Shown here: piece by piece, positions 28,233 through 35,422 of the stretch
How the letters are laid out: every line of letters begins with the position of its first letter
Position numbering within the stretch: position 1 is the stretch's first letter
Source of the DNA: a virus
Strand: one strand, 5' to 3'
DNA: 36,142 bases
Virus record (IMG/VR): IMGVR_UViG_3300046558_000230
Location: 1 to 36,142 of that record
The notes under the pieces: model-generated
Told to the model about the DNA's origin: nothing
What the model saw: only the letters and a program-made list of their open reading frames with translations
The model's database searches: none
Made by a program: the position numbers and the translations under genes

Positions 28233-28552
28233 TGCCGGACGACGAAGAGTTCGATCAGGTCGAACTCACCACGGACGAGCTGACCGAATTGCTGTCCACA
28301 GGGGGCACCGTCTCGGTCTACTTGACCGACGTGCTGTCCTTCGATATCACCGTCGCCGACGTGGGGCTCAACGTTCGGATCCCGCTCGAAGGCGCCCCGC
28401 TCAAGGAGCTGACCGACGGCCTGCCGGACGGCATCCGGCTGGCGCTTCCGCCCCTTGAGCAACTCATCGCGGAACAGCAGATGGTCGACGAAGGCGAGCA
28501 GGCACTGCTCCAGCGAGCGCTGGAGGCACGCGCAAGGCTGGTCGGCAACTGA
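28232..28552 (+). CDS. hypothetical acidic protein
   Basis: From ATG 28232 (GTG 28229 is an alternative) this 106-residue protein is strongly acidic at its N-terminus (MPDDEEFDQVELTTDELTEL). A strand-rich segment (TVSVYLTDVLSFDITVADVG) and a C-terminal helix (EQLIAEQQMVDEGEQALLQRA) follow. Acidic phage proteins of this size sometimes mimic DNA, but nothing here proves it. It ends the operon that began at 26856; a promoter with a long palindrome follows. Confidence 0.7.
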   Translation: MPDDEEFDQVELTTDELTELLSTGGTVSVYLTDVLSFDITVADVGLNVRIPLEGAPLKELTDGLPDGIRLALPPLEQLIAEQQMVDEGEQALLQRALEARARLVGN

Positions 28553-28565
28553 CGCAAGCAATATC

Positions 28566-28635
28566 AGGGGATCGCTTGACAACCTCAAGCGGTCCCCTTA
28601 GCGTTTCTCCTGCAAGAGCACCCCACACCAGGAGG
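28566..28635 (+). promoter_or_regulatory. promoter inside a 33-base palindrome, module 5
   Basis: -35 TTGACA (28576-28581), 17-base spacer, -10 TAGCGT (28599-28604). AGGGGATCGCTTGA (28566-28579) and TCAAGCGGTCCCCT (28585-28598) form an inverted repeat with one mismatch spanning the -35 and the entire spacer. This is the strongest operator candidate in the window. The leader ends ACACCAGGAGG before ATG 28644. Confidence 0.85.
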
Positions 28636-28643
28636 CGCCGCAG

Positions 28644-28886
28644 ATGGCCACCAGCCCGTTCCGTTCCCACCGCCTCGCCGACCGGCAGAAGGCAGCGGAC
28701 AAGCTGATCTCCCAGCGCACATGCGAACTGGCCGCCCTGGAGCGCCGCTGGCGCGGAGAGAAGACCGCCCGCAAGCAGCGGCTGTTCATGACCCGCATCC
28801 AGGCCACGCGGAACAACATTGTCAGTTGGCAGGACTACATTGCGCAGGGCTGCCCGCACGTCGCCAACGCCACCACCCTTGTCTGA
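28644..28886 (+). CDS. hypothetical basic helical protein
   Basis: This 80-residue protein is not recognised. It has a long basic helix (RLADRQKAADKLISQRTCEL and RRWRGEKTARKQRLFMTRIQ), then QDYIAQGCPHVANATTLV. There are two cysteines only. It might bind nucleic acid through the basic helix. It is the first gene behind the palindromic promoter, with AGGAGG eight bases before ATG. Confidence 0.72.
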   Translation: MATSPFRSHRLADRQKAADKLISQRTCELAALERRWRGEKTARKQRLFMTRIQATRNNIVSWQDYIAQGCPHVANATTLV

Positions 28887-28899
28887 GCAGGAGCACATC

Positions 28900-29304
28900 A
28901 TGGCCACCGACGCTGAGATCGTCGAGGAGCTGCGCGCGTACATGGTTGCGCACGGCTGGAGCAGGCCCAAGGCCAAAGCGCAAGCCCACATGTGGTTCGA
29001 CTTCCTCGCCCCGCGCATCCGCGAGCAGATGGCCGAGCAGCAGTACGTGTCCGACGCCGGTTGTTCCTCGTGCGCTGGCACCGAGCTGCACGACCTCCTC
29101 GGCCACGACGCGCTCGGGCACCGGACGGCCAACAGCCTGATCATCAGAGGTGTGTCCACCCGCGAGAAATTGATCCGCGAGGGCCTGGAGTGGGTCATCG
29201 ACTTCACCCAGGTGGGCACCAAGGGATACAACCGCATCGAGGAGCGGCTGACCCCCGAGGAGTACCAGCGCTACTCGAACACCCGCTGGTCCAAGACCAC
29301 TTGA
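28900..29304 (+). CDS. hypothetical protein
   Basis: This 134-residue protein is not recognised. It has an N-terminal helical part (EIVEELRAYMVAHGWSRPKA), a middle with a single CSSC pair beside HDLLGHDALGH, and a C-terminal charged region (IEERLTPEEYQRYSNTRW). The His/Cys arrangement may hold a metal. GAGCAGGAG precedes ATG 28900, 13 bases after the previous stop; the open frame further upstream overlaps the previous gene. Confidence 0.72.
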   Translation: MATDAEIVEELRAYMVAHGWSRPKAKAQAHMWFDFLAPRIREQMAEQQYVSDAGCSSCAGTELHDLLGHDALGHRTANSLIIRGVSTREKLIREGLEWVIDFTQVGTKGYNRIEERLTPEEYQRYSNTRWSKTT

Positions 29305-29319
29305 GCAGGAGAGCACTCC

Positions 29320-29538
29320 GTGATCAACATCAAGGTCCTGTGGACCGACACCACGGGCGTACGGCATGTGTCCGTATGCGGCTACGACAAGGCCAGCGCC
29401 CAGCACCGCGTCGACCAGCTCCGGGCCGACGGTGCCACGGACGTCGAGACCGTCGCCGTCAAGCCCGGCCAGGACGTCATGGTCGTGCAGAAGCCCCCGG
29501 TCCGAATCGTGCGCCGGAAGTACACCGCTGACAAGTAG
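29320..29538 (+). CDS. hypothetical small protein
   Basis: This 72-residue beta/alpha protein (INIKVLWTDTTGVRHVSVCG, ASAQHRVDQLRADGA, VETVAVKPGQDVMVVQ) has a basic C-terminus (PVRIVRRKYTADK). It resembles a compact ferredoxin-like or DUF fold but cannot be named. GAGCAGGAG lies about nine bases before GTG 29320, the same spacing as in the previous gene, so these three genes form one unit. Confidence 0.7.
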   Translation: MINIKVLWTDTTGVRHVSVCGYDKASAQHRVDQLRADGATDVETVAVKPGQDVMVVQKPPVRIVRRKYTADK

Positions 29539-29552
29539 TTTTACGAGATCGC

Positions 29553-29617
29553 TTGACAATGCGTATTGCAGTGACTAGGTTCGTCCTCGTCACCAACCAC
29601 CCCGCCCTAACAAGGAG
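29553..29617 (+). promoter_or_regulatory. promoter and repeated leader, module 6
   Basis: ATCGCTTGACAA contains -35 TTGACA (29553-29558), identical in context to modules 2 and 5. The spacer is 17 bases and the -10 is TAGGTT (29576-29581). The leader GTCACCAACCACCCC leads to a divergent ribosome site AAGGAG before ATG 29624. Confidence 0.85.
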
Positions 29618-29623
29618 CGAACG

Positions 29624-30031
29624 ATGAGCGAGCCGACGTTCGACATCAGCCTCACCCTCGCGCAGGTCTCCGCCCTGCTGATCGACGGCCACCGCGAGAA
29701 GTTCCCGACGCTGGACAGCTCCGACTTCACGACCAAGCTGTTCCAGGACGCCAGGAGCTGGTACCTCGACAACGCGCCGAGCACCGCCCCGGTGCACTGG
29801 GCCCAGATCAAGGACAACCACGAGGGCGCCGGATGGCGCACGGTGGGCACCTCGGAGAAGAGCGGCCACGACGCCGCCTGGGGCGCCCTCACCAACGAGA
29901 TGCAGCGCCGGGACTTCCGCTACGGCGAGCTGGCCGCGCACATCACCGACATGGAGAACGGCGAGGAGCTGATGGCCGAGGACGGCACCCAGTTCCGCAT
30001 CCTCAAGCCGGGCCAGGAGATCACCCGGTGA
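29624..30031 (+). CDS. hypothetical protein
   Basis: This 135-residue protein is not recognised. Helical segments (LAQVSALLIDGHREKFPTL, FTTKLFQDARSWYLDNAP) surround a loop with HWAQIKDNHEGAGW. A second half (DAAWGALTNEMQRRDFRYGE and a C-terminal beta turn DGTQFRILKPGQEI) follows. No cysteine or membrane segment is present. The TGA overlaps the next GTG (GTGA). Confidence 0.73.
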   Translation: MSEPTFDISLTLAQVSALLIDGHREKFPTLDSSDFTTKLFQDARSWYLDNAPSTAPVHWAQIKDNHEGAGWRTVGTSEKSGHDAAWGALTNEMQRRDFRYGELAAHITDMENGEELMAEDGTQFRILKPGQEITR

Positions 30032-30519
30032 CCGAGGAAGAGCGGCGGATGCTGGACACCGCGCCCGACGAGAGCATGGTCTGCAAGATCTGCCACCGGG
30101 CGCTGGCGTTCATCAAGGCCAAGGACGGATCGGAATCCTGGGAGCACTTCGCGCAGGATTCGCTGGTGGGCCATAAGGCGGTTCCGGTCAACGCGAAAAC
30201 CGGAAAACTGCTGGGCCGCTGCGACTTCTGCAACACGGATCTGGAGACGGAAATCTGGTTCCTGCCCGTGTCGGAATTTCTCGCCGGGATCGACCCGAGG
30301 ACCGGTCGGATGCAGGCCTACAAGGATGACTGGGCCGCCTGCCCGGACTGCGCTCCGCTGATCGACGCAAACCAGTGGTCCGCGCTGGCCCGGCGCACTC
30401 AGACGGTGTGGGAGGCCGCCCACGCCGTCCCTGCCCCGCAGGACAGGATCACCGGCTGGCGTCACCTGCAACGCCTCGTGCGCCGCAACATCAGCGGGTC
30501 GCTGTATCGGGTCGAGTAG
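30028..30519 (+). CDS. multi-zinc-ribbon hypothetical protein
   Basis: From GTG 30028 this 163-residue protein carries three CxxC pairs: CKIC (about 19-22), CDFC (about 65-68) and CPDC (about 105-108), with a nearby WEHF. At least one and perhaps two zinc sites are likely. A basic C-terminal helix (LQRLVRRNISGSLYRVE) follows. This fits a nucleic-acid-binding or adaptor protein; the family is not recognised. Third positions are slightly more A/T-rich in the middle than in neighbouring genes. A strong terminator follows. Confidence 0.73.
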   Translation: MTEEERRMLDTAPDESMVCKICHRALAFIKAKDGSESWEHFAQDSLVGHKAVPVNAKTGKLLGRCDFCNTDLETEIWFLPVSEFLAGIDPRTGRMQAYKDDWAACPDCAPLIDANQWSALARRTQTVWEAAHAVPAPQDRITGWRHLQRLVRRNISGSLYRVE

Positions 30520-30520
30520 T

Positions 30521-30573
30521 CCCCGGGCATGCAAAAGGCCCCCACCGTGTCGAGCTGGCCGGTGGGGGCCTTT
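30521..30573 (+). terminator. strong intrinsic terminator (repeat copy A)
   Basis: AAAGGCCCCCACCG (30534-30547) pairs with CGGTGGGGGCCTTT (30560-30573). The 27 bases 30521-30547 are identical to 32363-32389, so the two terminators are copies. Confidence 0.93.
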
Positions 30574-30617
30574 CGTGTCCGCACATAGAAGCATGGAAAG
30601 CCGCTGAGCGGAAGCGG

Positions 30618-30679
30618 TTGACAAGCGGTATGCGTACCCGTAACGTCGTGCCCGTCAACAACCGCCCCGCAACAGGAGG
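30618..30679 (+). promoter_or_regulatory. promoter and repeated leader, module 7
   Basis: -35 TTGACA (30618-30623), 17-base spacer, -10 TAACGT (30641-30646). The leader GTCAACAACCGCCCC leads to CAACAGGAGG, with GTG at 30686. Confidence 0.85.
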
Positions 30680-30685
30680 CCCCCC

Positions 30686-32362
30686 GTGACTGCTCGCATC
30701 GACCACTTCCAGCTCACCAACACGCTGGAGAAGATCGAGAAGATCAACGCCCGCGCGTCGAAGAAGGGCCTGACCGGCCGCCTGGACCTCAAGGTCACCG
30801 AGGTCGAGGTGAAGACCAAGGACGACATGGGCTTCGAGGTCGTCGAGATCATGTACGACGTCGAGTTCACGGGCGAGGCCCCCAAGCACAACGGCTGGAC
30901 CTTCCTCGCCACCCTGGACTGGGACGAGAACGCGGGCCTGATCGTGCGCACCGCGCCCGGCGTCCACTCCGTCGACCGCGACGGCCTGCGCGAGGGCTGG
31001 TGCGACCACTGCCAGAAGAAGCGCACGCGCCGCGAGACCTTCCTGGTCAAGAGCGAGGAGACCGGCGAGGAGAAGCAGATCGGCCGCCAGTGCATCAAGG
31101 ACTTCCTCGGCTGGGAGACCGGCATCTCGTGGCCCTCCACCCCCGCCGACGACGACGAGGAGAAGGAGTTCTTCGGCTTCGGCGGAGGCGACCGCGACGT
31201 GTCCACCGAGACCGTCCTCGCCTACGCCTGGGCGTGCGTCAAGGCCTTCGGCTTCGTCCGCTCCCAGGACTACCACGCCACCCCCACCGTGACGCTCGTG
31301 CGCAACGCCATCAACCCCGGCAAGGCCCGCCGCGACAAGGAGTTCGCCGACGCCATGCGCCCGCTCGCTGCGGAGGCCAAGGGCAAGGCCGCCGAGATCC
31401 GCGCGTTCATCCTCTCCGACGACTTCAGCGGCACCTCGGAGTACGTCCTCAACCTGAAGGCCATCGCGGGCGGCAAGCGCGTCTCCTCGCGCAACTTCGG
31501 CATCCTCGTCTCCGCCCCGCAGGCCTGGGCCCGCTTCAACGAGCAGACCCTGATCCGCAAGGCGCGCAACGAGAAGCCCTCCGAGTGGATCGGCACCGTG
31601 CCCGACAAGGCCAAGGGCATCAAGGGCTCCCGGATCACCTTCACCGGCATGATCGAGTCCATCCGCTACACCGACGGCCTGTACGGCGCGACCACCATCT
31701 ACCAGGTCCGCGACGAACTGTCCGGCGTCATCGTGAAGTGGTTCGCGTCCAACAACGCCCTCGGCGAGAACACGGGCGTGCGCGTCACCTTCCGTGGCAC
31801 GGTCAAGGAGCACGACGAGTACAAGGGCATCAAGGCAACCGTCCTCACCCGCTGCACCCTCGTCGAGACCGCCGTGCCGGAGCCCAAGGCCTACGAGATC
31901 GACCCGGTCAAGAAGCCGCGCACCCCCCGCAAGAAGGCGGAGACGCCCGCCCCGGCCCCCGTCGAGGAGACCCCGGCCCCCGCGCCCGTCGTCGAGGAGA
32001 TCGCCCCGGAAATCGCCGAGGAGACCCCGCAGAACACCAAGTCGGATTCTGCTACGGACAACAGCCGCAACGACGGCCGGAATCCGCTGGAGTACTTCGA
32101 CGGCGGAGCGGTCGGAATCGCCCGGCTCATGGCCGAGGACGCCGAGGAGGAAAACCGGTACCGCGCGGTACTGAATTCCAAATACGCGTGGGTGCGCCTC
32201 GGCGACGACGTCGAGCGCATGACCCTGGCCGACTCCTACGACCTGCTCGGCACGGCCTACGCCGAGGGTGCCGACTGGCTGGACAACGACGGCATCGGTG
32301 CCGCCCGCTGGGGCGGTCTGCTGCTGGCCGTCGGCCGTGACGCCCCCGCGCCCACCGTCTGA
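30686..32362 (+). CDS. zinc-finger/OB-fold-like nucleic-acid-binding protein
   Basis: In this 558-residue protein an N-terminal domain (about 1-95) precedes a treble-clef-like segment WCDHCQKKRTRRETFLV and IGRQCIKDFLG (about 105-148), a pattern I associate with plasmid and phage proteins of actinomycetes. The middle (about 170-290) is helical. Residues about 310-395 (GSRITFTGMIESI, TIYQVRDELSGVIVKWFAS, VRVTFRGTVKEHDEYKG) look like an OB-fold, suggesting single-stranded nucleic-acid binding. A Pro/Glu/Ala-rich linker (about 400-455) and a helical tail follow. It is the longest gene of region 3, on its own promoter and between two copied terminators. Confidence 0.72.
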   Translation: MTARIDHFQLTNTLEKIEKINARASKKGLTGRLDLKVTEVEVKTKDDMGFEVVEIMYDVEFTGEAPKHNGWTFLATLDWDENAGLIVRTAPGVHSVDRDGLREGWCDHCQKKRTRRETFLVKSEETGEEKQIGRQCIKDFLGWETGISWPSTPADDDEEKEFFGFGGGDRDVSTETVLAYAWACVKAFGFVRSQDYHATPTVTLVRNAINPGKARRDKEFADAMRPLAAEAKGKAAEIRAFILSDDFSGTSEYVLNLKAIAGGKRVSSRNFGILVSAPQAWARFNEQTLIRKARNEKPSEWIGTVPDKAKGIKGSRITFTGMIESIRYTDGLYGATTIYQVRDELSGVIVKWFASNNALGENTGVRVTFRGTVKEHDEYKGIKATVLTRCTLVETAVPEPKAYEIDPVKKPRTPRKKAETPAPAPVEETPAPAPVVEEIAPEIAEETPQNTKSDSATDNSRNDGRNPLEYFDGGAVGIARLMAEDAEEENRYRAVLNSKYAWVRLGDDVERMTLADSYDLLGTAYAEGADWLDNDGIGAARWGGLLLAVGRDAPAPTV

Positions 32363-32412
32363 CCCCGGGCATGCAAAAGGCCCCCACCGCGTACCGCTGG
32401 CCGGTGGGGGCC
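32363..32412 (+). terminator. intrinsic terminator (repeat copy B)
   Basis: GGCCCCCACCG (32379-32389) and CGGTGGGGGCC (32402-32412) form the stem; the tail is CTTCGG rather than T-rich. The left 27 bases repeat 30521-30547 exactly. Confidence 0.88.
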
Positions 32413-32458
32413 CTTCGGCATCCATGGGAACACGGCCCGCCCCGGCCGCCGGTCACAG

Positions 32459-32554
32459 CTTCATAACGTCTTGTAAATCGTTGTGCCGAAAGGGCTTGAC
32501 AAGGGGTGCCCCCTTCGGAAAGATCGGCACTCCCAACACACCCGCACGAAGGAG
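32459..32554 (+). promoter_or_regulatory. promoter with upstream element, module 8
   Basis: -35 TTGACA (32496-32501) with a weak -10 AAAGAT (32519-32524). CCGAAAGGG and CCCCTTCGG flank the -35 as an imperfect palindrome. Upstream, CTTCATAACGTCTTGT (32459-32474) aligns with CTTTATAAAGACTTGT at 33555, an element shared with module 9. The first seven bases also match the 9-mer repeat but are non-coding. AAGGAG precedes ATG 32563. Confidence 0.7.
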
Positions 32555-32562
32555 CGCACGAC

Positions 32563-33534
32563 ATGAACAGCAAGACGATCACCCGCCCGCAGGCCCTCGC
32601 CCTCCGCCACGCGGAAGAGCTGCCGGAAGAGCTGTTGCGCCCCACGGACGCCCTGCGCGGTCACATGGTCATCAGTGCCCGCACGAACACCGTCGCGTCC
32701 CTGGTCCGCCTGGGACTGGCCGAGGAGATCGAAGGACAGCACGTGCTCACCCGCGCCGGGTACACCGTCCGCGCAATCACGGACCTGCCGGACTACCTGC
32801 CCCGACTGGACACCGTCGCGAGCATCGTTGCGGCTGCGGCCGAGGAGGACGCCCAGGAGGAGCCCGCGCCCCGCCCCGACGACGCCACTTACTACCCCTC
32901 GCAGGAGGGCTGCCGCACCTGGCAGGAAGCGCAGGCCCGCCCGCTGTGGCTGGCCGGTGAGCGCGTCTCGGCCGTCGTCGAGGGCAACGGCACCCGGCTT
33001 TACGTCTTCCTTGGCGGAAAGATCATCTTTGAGGGCGACATGCCCACGGGCATCACGGGTAACGGCGACGTGGCCCCCTGGGTGCGTCAGTACGCGACCG
33101 GTTACGTGTGGGCCGACGAGTACCGCACCCTTTGGAGCTACCGCAACCACGCCGGGCACGTCGTGGGCCCGTACGCCGATGCGGAGTTCCGCCACACGCA
33201 CGGCTCCGCCGAGCAGTACTGCCGGGGCATCGTCGACACGGTCGGGGCCGGTGAGGTGATCCGCATCGACCGCACCCCGGAGCACTTCGACACGGTCGGC
33301 CGCAACTGGACCGACGTTCACACCGTCGTCCACGCCGTCGGCCGCTTCGCCGAGGAGGCCCAGGAGGCCCCCCAGGAGGCCGCCCCCGCGCCCGTGACCG
33401 TCTGGGCGACCACGGAGAGCGGGGAGCGCATCAACTACGCCCACGTGCCCAACGGTGACCCCGACCGCGTCGCCCGTTTCCTGTCCGACGCCCGCGCCGT
33501 GCCCCACTTCCGCGACGTGTCGACCGCCCGCTAG
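32563..33534 (+). CDS. hypothetical protein, possible winged-helix N-terminus
   Basis: Residues about 5-80 of this 323-residue protein (QALALRHAEELPEELLRP, HMVISARTNTVASLVRLGLA, GQHVLTRAGYTVRAI) look like a winged-helix DNA-binding fold seen in many actinophage proteins. An acidic Pro-rich linker (about 95-112) follows. The remainder (115-323) is beta-rich with RLYVFLGGKIIFEGDMP and VRQYATGYVWADEYRTLW, unlike any family I can name. It may be a regulator with a sensory or structural C-terminus. It has its own promoter. Confidence 0.7.
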   Translation: MNSKTITRPQALALRHAEELPEELLRPTDALRGHMVISARTNTVASLVRLGLAEEIEGQHVLTRAGYTVRAITDLPDYLPRLDTVASIVAAAAEEDAQEEPAPRPDDATYYPSQEGCRTWQEAQARPLWLAGERVSAVVEGNGTRLYVFLGGKIIFEGDMPTGITGNGDVAPWVRQYATGYVWADEYRTLWSYRNHAGHVVGPYADAEFRHTHGSAEQYCRGIVDTVGAGEVIRIDRTPEHFDTVGRNWTDVHTVVHAVGRFAEEAQEAPQEAAPAPVTVWATTESGERINYAHVPNGDPDRVARFLSDARAVPHFRDVSTAR

Positions 33535-33554
33535 CCGCGCCCCGTAGGTTACGG

Positions 33555-33658
33555 CTTTATAAAGACTTGTCCAGCGATCCCGGAAACTGGCTTTACAAGC
33601 CGTAGTCCCGGGGTAAGTTGGTCACACAACAACACACCAACCGCCCCACACCAGGAGG
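33555..33658 (+). promoter_or_regulatory. promoter with upstream element, module 9
   Basis: CTTTATAAAGACTTGT (33555-33570) precedes -35 TTTACA (33592-33597) set in GGCTTTACAAGCC, a palindrome. The spacer is 16 bases and the -10 is TAAGTT (33614-33619). The leader reads ACACCAACCGCCCCACACC then AGGAGG before ATG 33664, the fullest match to the leader consensus. Confidence 0.82.
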
Positions 33659-33663
33659 CCCCA

Positions 33664-34407
33664 ATGCGCACCACCAACATCCCTGCCCTGTCCCTCCGCC
33701 CCGTCGTCGCCGTCGCCGAAGGTGCGCGCCGCTTCAACGCCCGCCACGGTCTGACCACTCGCGACCACTGGGACTACTCCCGCGTCGTCGTCGCCCCGTC
33801 GGCCGTCGCCAAGGTCGCGGAGGCATACAACGCGCTCCCCTTCATCGACAACACCGCCCCGGCCGCCTGGAAGGCCATGGCGCAGGAAGTCGCCCGACAG
33901 TTCGAGTTCATGACGGCCCCCGCCTCGCGCGGCGGTCTGGGCATCTCCGTGAGCGTCGAGGACACCGACCCCTACGACATGAACGCCCAGGGCACCCGCG
34001 CGTTCTTCGACGACGTCGCCGCCGGTCGAATGCGCGTCCTGTCCACCGCCGTCACCGGCTCTCACTTCTTCTTCAGCGACGACGTGAACGACATGTTCCG
34101 CGCCGTTCACGACGTCTTCGGCCACGCGGGCACCGGTCGCGGCGTCGACCGCCACGGTGAGGAAGCGGCCTACCGTAAGCACTCCCTGATGTTCTCCCCG
34201 CTCGCCCGTAAGGCGCTCGCCACTGAGACGCGCGGCCAGAATCACGCGATGATCGCGGCCGGGGGAGTCTTCCAGGACCAGAAGGTTGCCGTCCTCCCCA
34301 AGTGGGCCCGTGACTTCGAAGCGGTCCGCCCGGCCACGCTCGCCGAGTACCGCGCCACGCTCAAGCAGGCCGCCGCCATGCACGCCGCCCAGGGCCTCGC
34401 CGAGTAG
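33664..34407 (+). CDS. conserved protein with HDVFGH motif, possible metal-dependent enzyme
   Basis: This 247-residue protein contains HDVFGH (H149 and H154), then GEEAAYRKHSLMFSPLAR and TETRGQNH (E188). An H-x4-H pair followed by a Glu about 34-40 residues later recalls the 2-His-1-Glu iron site of aromatic amino acid hydroxylases (HELLGH...E). Overall sequence similarity is not evident, so this is only a hypothesis. VEDTDPYDMNAQGTRAFFDD and SHFFFSDDVNDMF also look conserved. I believe relatives exist in actinophages without known function. It has its own promoter and AGGAGG leader; a GC-rich hairpin follows. Confidence 0.75.
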   Translation: MRTTNIPALSLRPVVAVAEGARRFNARHGLTTRDHWDYSRVVVAPSAVAKVAEAYNALPFIDNTAPAAWKAMAQEVARQFEFMTAPASRGGLGISVSVEDTDPYDMNAQGTRAFFDDVAAGRMRVLSTAVTGSHFFFSDDVNDMFRAVHDVFGHAGTGRGVDRHGEEAAYRKHSLMFSPLARKALATETRGQNHAMIAAGGVFQDQKVAVLPKWARDFEAVRPATLAEYRATLKQAAAMHAAQGLAE

Positions 34408-34424
34408 CACCCGCCCCAACCCCC

Positions 34425-34451
34425 GGGGGCCGGGGAAACGCTCCGGCCCCC
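34425..34451 (+). terminator. GC-rich hairpin
   Basis: GGGGGCCGG (34425-34433) pairs with CCGGCCCCC (34443-34451) across nine bases. No T-tract follows, so termination may be partial and the next gene (no visible promoter) may depend on read-through. Confidence 0.55.
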
Positions 34452-34478
34452 CTCCCACCAAACCGAAAGGTCACCCCC

Positions 34479-34838
34479 ATGTCTGAGTACGCCTTTGACG
34501 TCACCCTGTCCGCCGTCGTCCGCGCCGACGCCCCCACCCGTGAGGAAGCGGAAGCGGCCGTGCGGGAGATCATCGCGTACGACGTTAACGCCCGACTCGG
34601 CAACGGCGCGCCCGTCGTCCTGACGGAAGTCAGCTACAACGAAGGTGCGCCCCTGCACCTGTTCGAGGTGGACGACGAGAACGTAGAGGACCAGGAGGGA
34701 TCCGCCCCCGACCCCGTCCGCGCCGTCCGCGACGCCCTGGCCGCCCTGCACGCCGCATCCGAAGCGGGCAGCGACGACGACGAGCACACCGCCGCGATGG
34801 ACCTTGCTACGGCCGTAGAAACGCTGTTGGGCCTGTAG
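34479..34838 (+). CDS. hypothetical acidic protein
   Basis: This 119-residue protein has an N-terminal ferredoxin-like strand-helix-strand pattern (AFDVTLSAVVRADAPTREEA, VREIIAYDVNARLG, VVLTEVSYNEG). An acidic linker and a helical C-terminus (RAVRDALAALHAASEAGSDD) follow. It is not recognised by name. GAAAGG precedes ATG 34479, a divergent ribosome site. It is probably co-transcribed with the HDVFGH gene. Confidence 0.73.
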   Translation: MSEYAFDVTLSAVVRADAPTREEAEAAVREIIAYDVNARLGNGAPVVLTEVSYNEGAPLHLFEVDDENVEDQEGSAPDPVRAVRDALAALHAASEAGSDDDEHTAAMDLATAVETLLGL

Positions 34839-34854
34839 GCACCCGCCCCACACC

Positions 34855-34880
34855 CCACCAACCGCCCCCGCAACAGGAGG
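34855..34880 (+). repeat. leader repeat without promoter
   Basis: CACCAACCGCCCCCGCAACAGGAGG matches the start-associated leader of the promoter modules, but no TTGACA/TAnnnT pair lies upstream. The leader can therefore occur without the promoter, pointing to a translational or RNA-level role. Confidence 0.7.
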
Positions 34881-34889
34881 ACACACCCC

Positions 34890-35411
34890 ATGCGCATCAC
34901 ACACACTGTCGCCGCCACCGTCGCCGCCCACCTGGGAGCGCTCACCAAAGAAGAGGTATCCGTCATGGTCGGCACCGGCCACGACGGTAAGGGGTACCGC
35001 GTGATCCTGGCCGCCAGTCCCTCGGGACATCAGTACATGTGGGAGTCCGCGCGCAACGAGGGACGTAAGGCCGTGGCGTACATGCTCGGAGCAATCGACG
35101 CCTACACCGACGGGGAAGCGTTCGACCGTACTCCGTTCCTGGCCGACCTGCGCCGCGTGCTCGCCTACCGCCCCGAACTGTCCGACGCGTTGCGTTGGGG
35201 CCGGGAGGATGGCACCGCCGCTCGCCCCAACGCAGCCGCGCCCCTCGCCGTCGGCGACGAATACACCGGCATTGCGACCAACGGTCACCGCATGGTCTAC
35301 ACCGTCGCCGGGTTCTACGAGGACGGCACGCCCCGCGCGGCCAATGGGAGCGCGTATCACGCTGACACCTGCCCGTGTATCGCGCAGGCCGAATCGGACG
35401 CAGACCTGTAA
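34890..35411 (+). CDS. hypothetical protein
   Basis: This 173-residue protein is not recognised. It has an N-terminal alpha/beta part (HTVAATVAAHLGALTKEEVS, YRVILAASPSGHQYMWE) and a middle helix with RRVLAYRPELSDALRW. A C-terminal beta-hairpin-rich segment (GDEYTGIATNGHRMVYTVAG) ends in a CPC pair (HADTCPCIAQ). The AGGAGG leader sits nine bases before ATG 34890. It is the last + strand gene and is followed by a terminator. Confidence 0.75.
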   Translation: MRITHTVAATVAAHLGALTKEEVSVMVGTGHDGKGYRVILAASPSGHQYMWESARNEGRKAVAYMLGAIDAYTDGEAFDRTPFLADLRRVLAYRPELSDALRWGREDGTAARPNAAAPLAVGDEYTGIATNGHRMVYTVAGFYEDGTPRAANGSAYHADTCPCIAQAESDADL

Positions 35412-35422
35412 CCCCAACGGCC

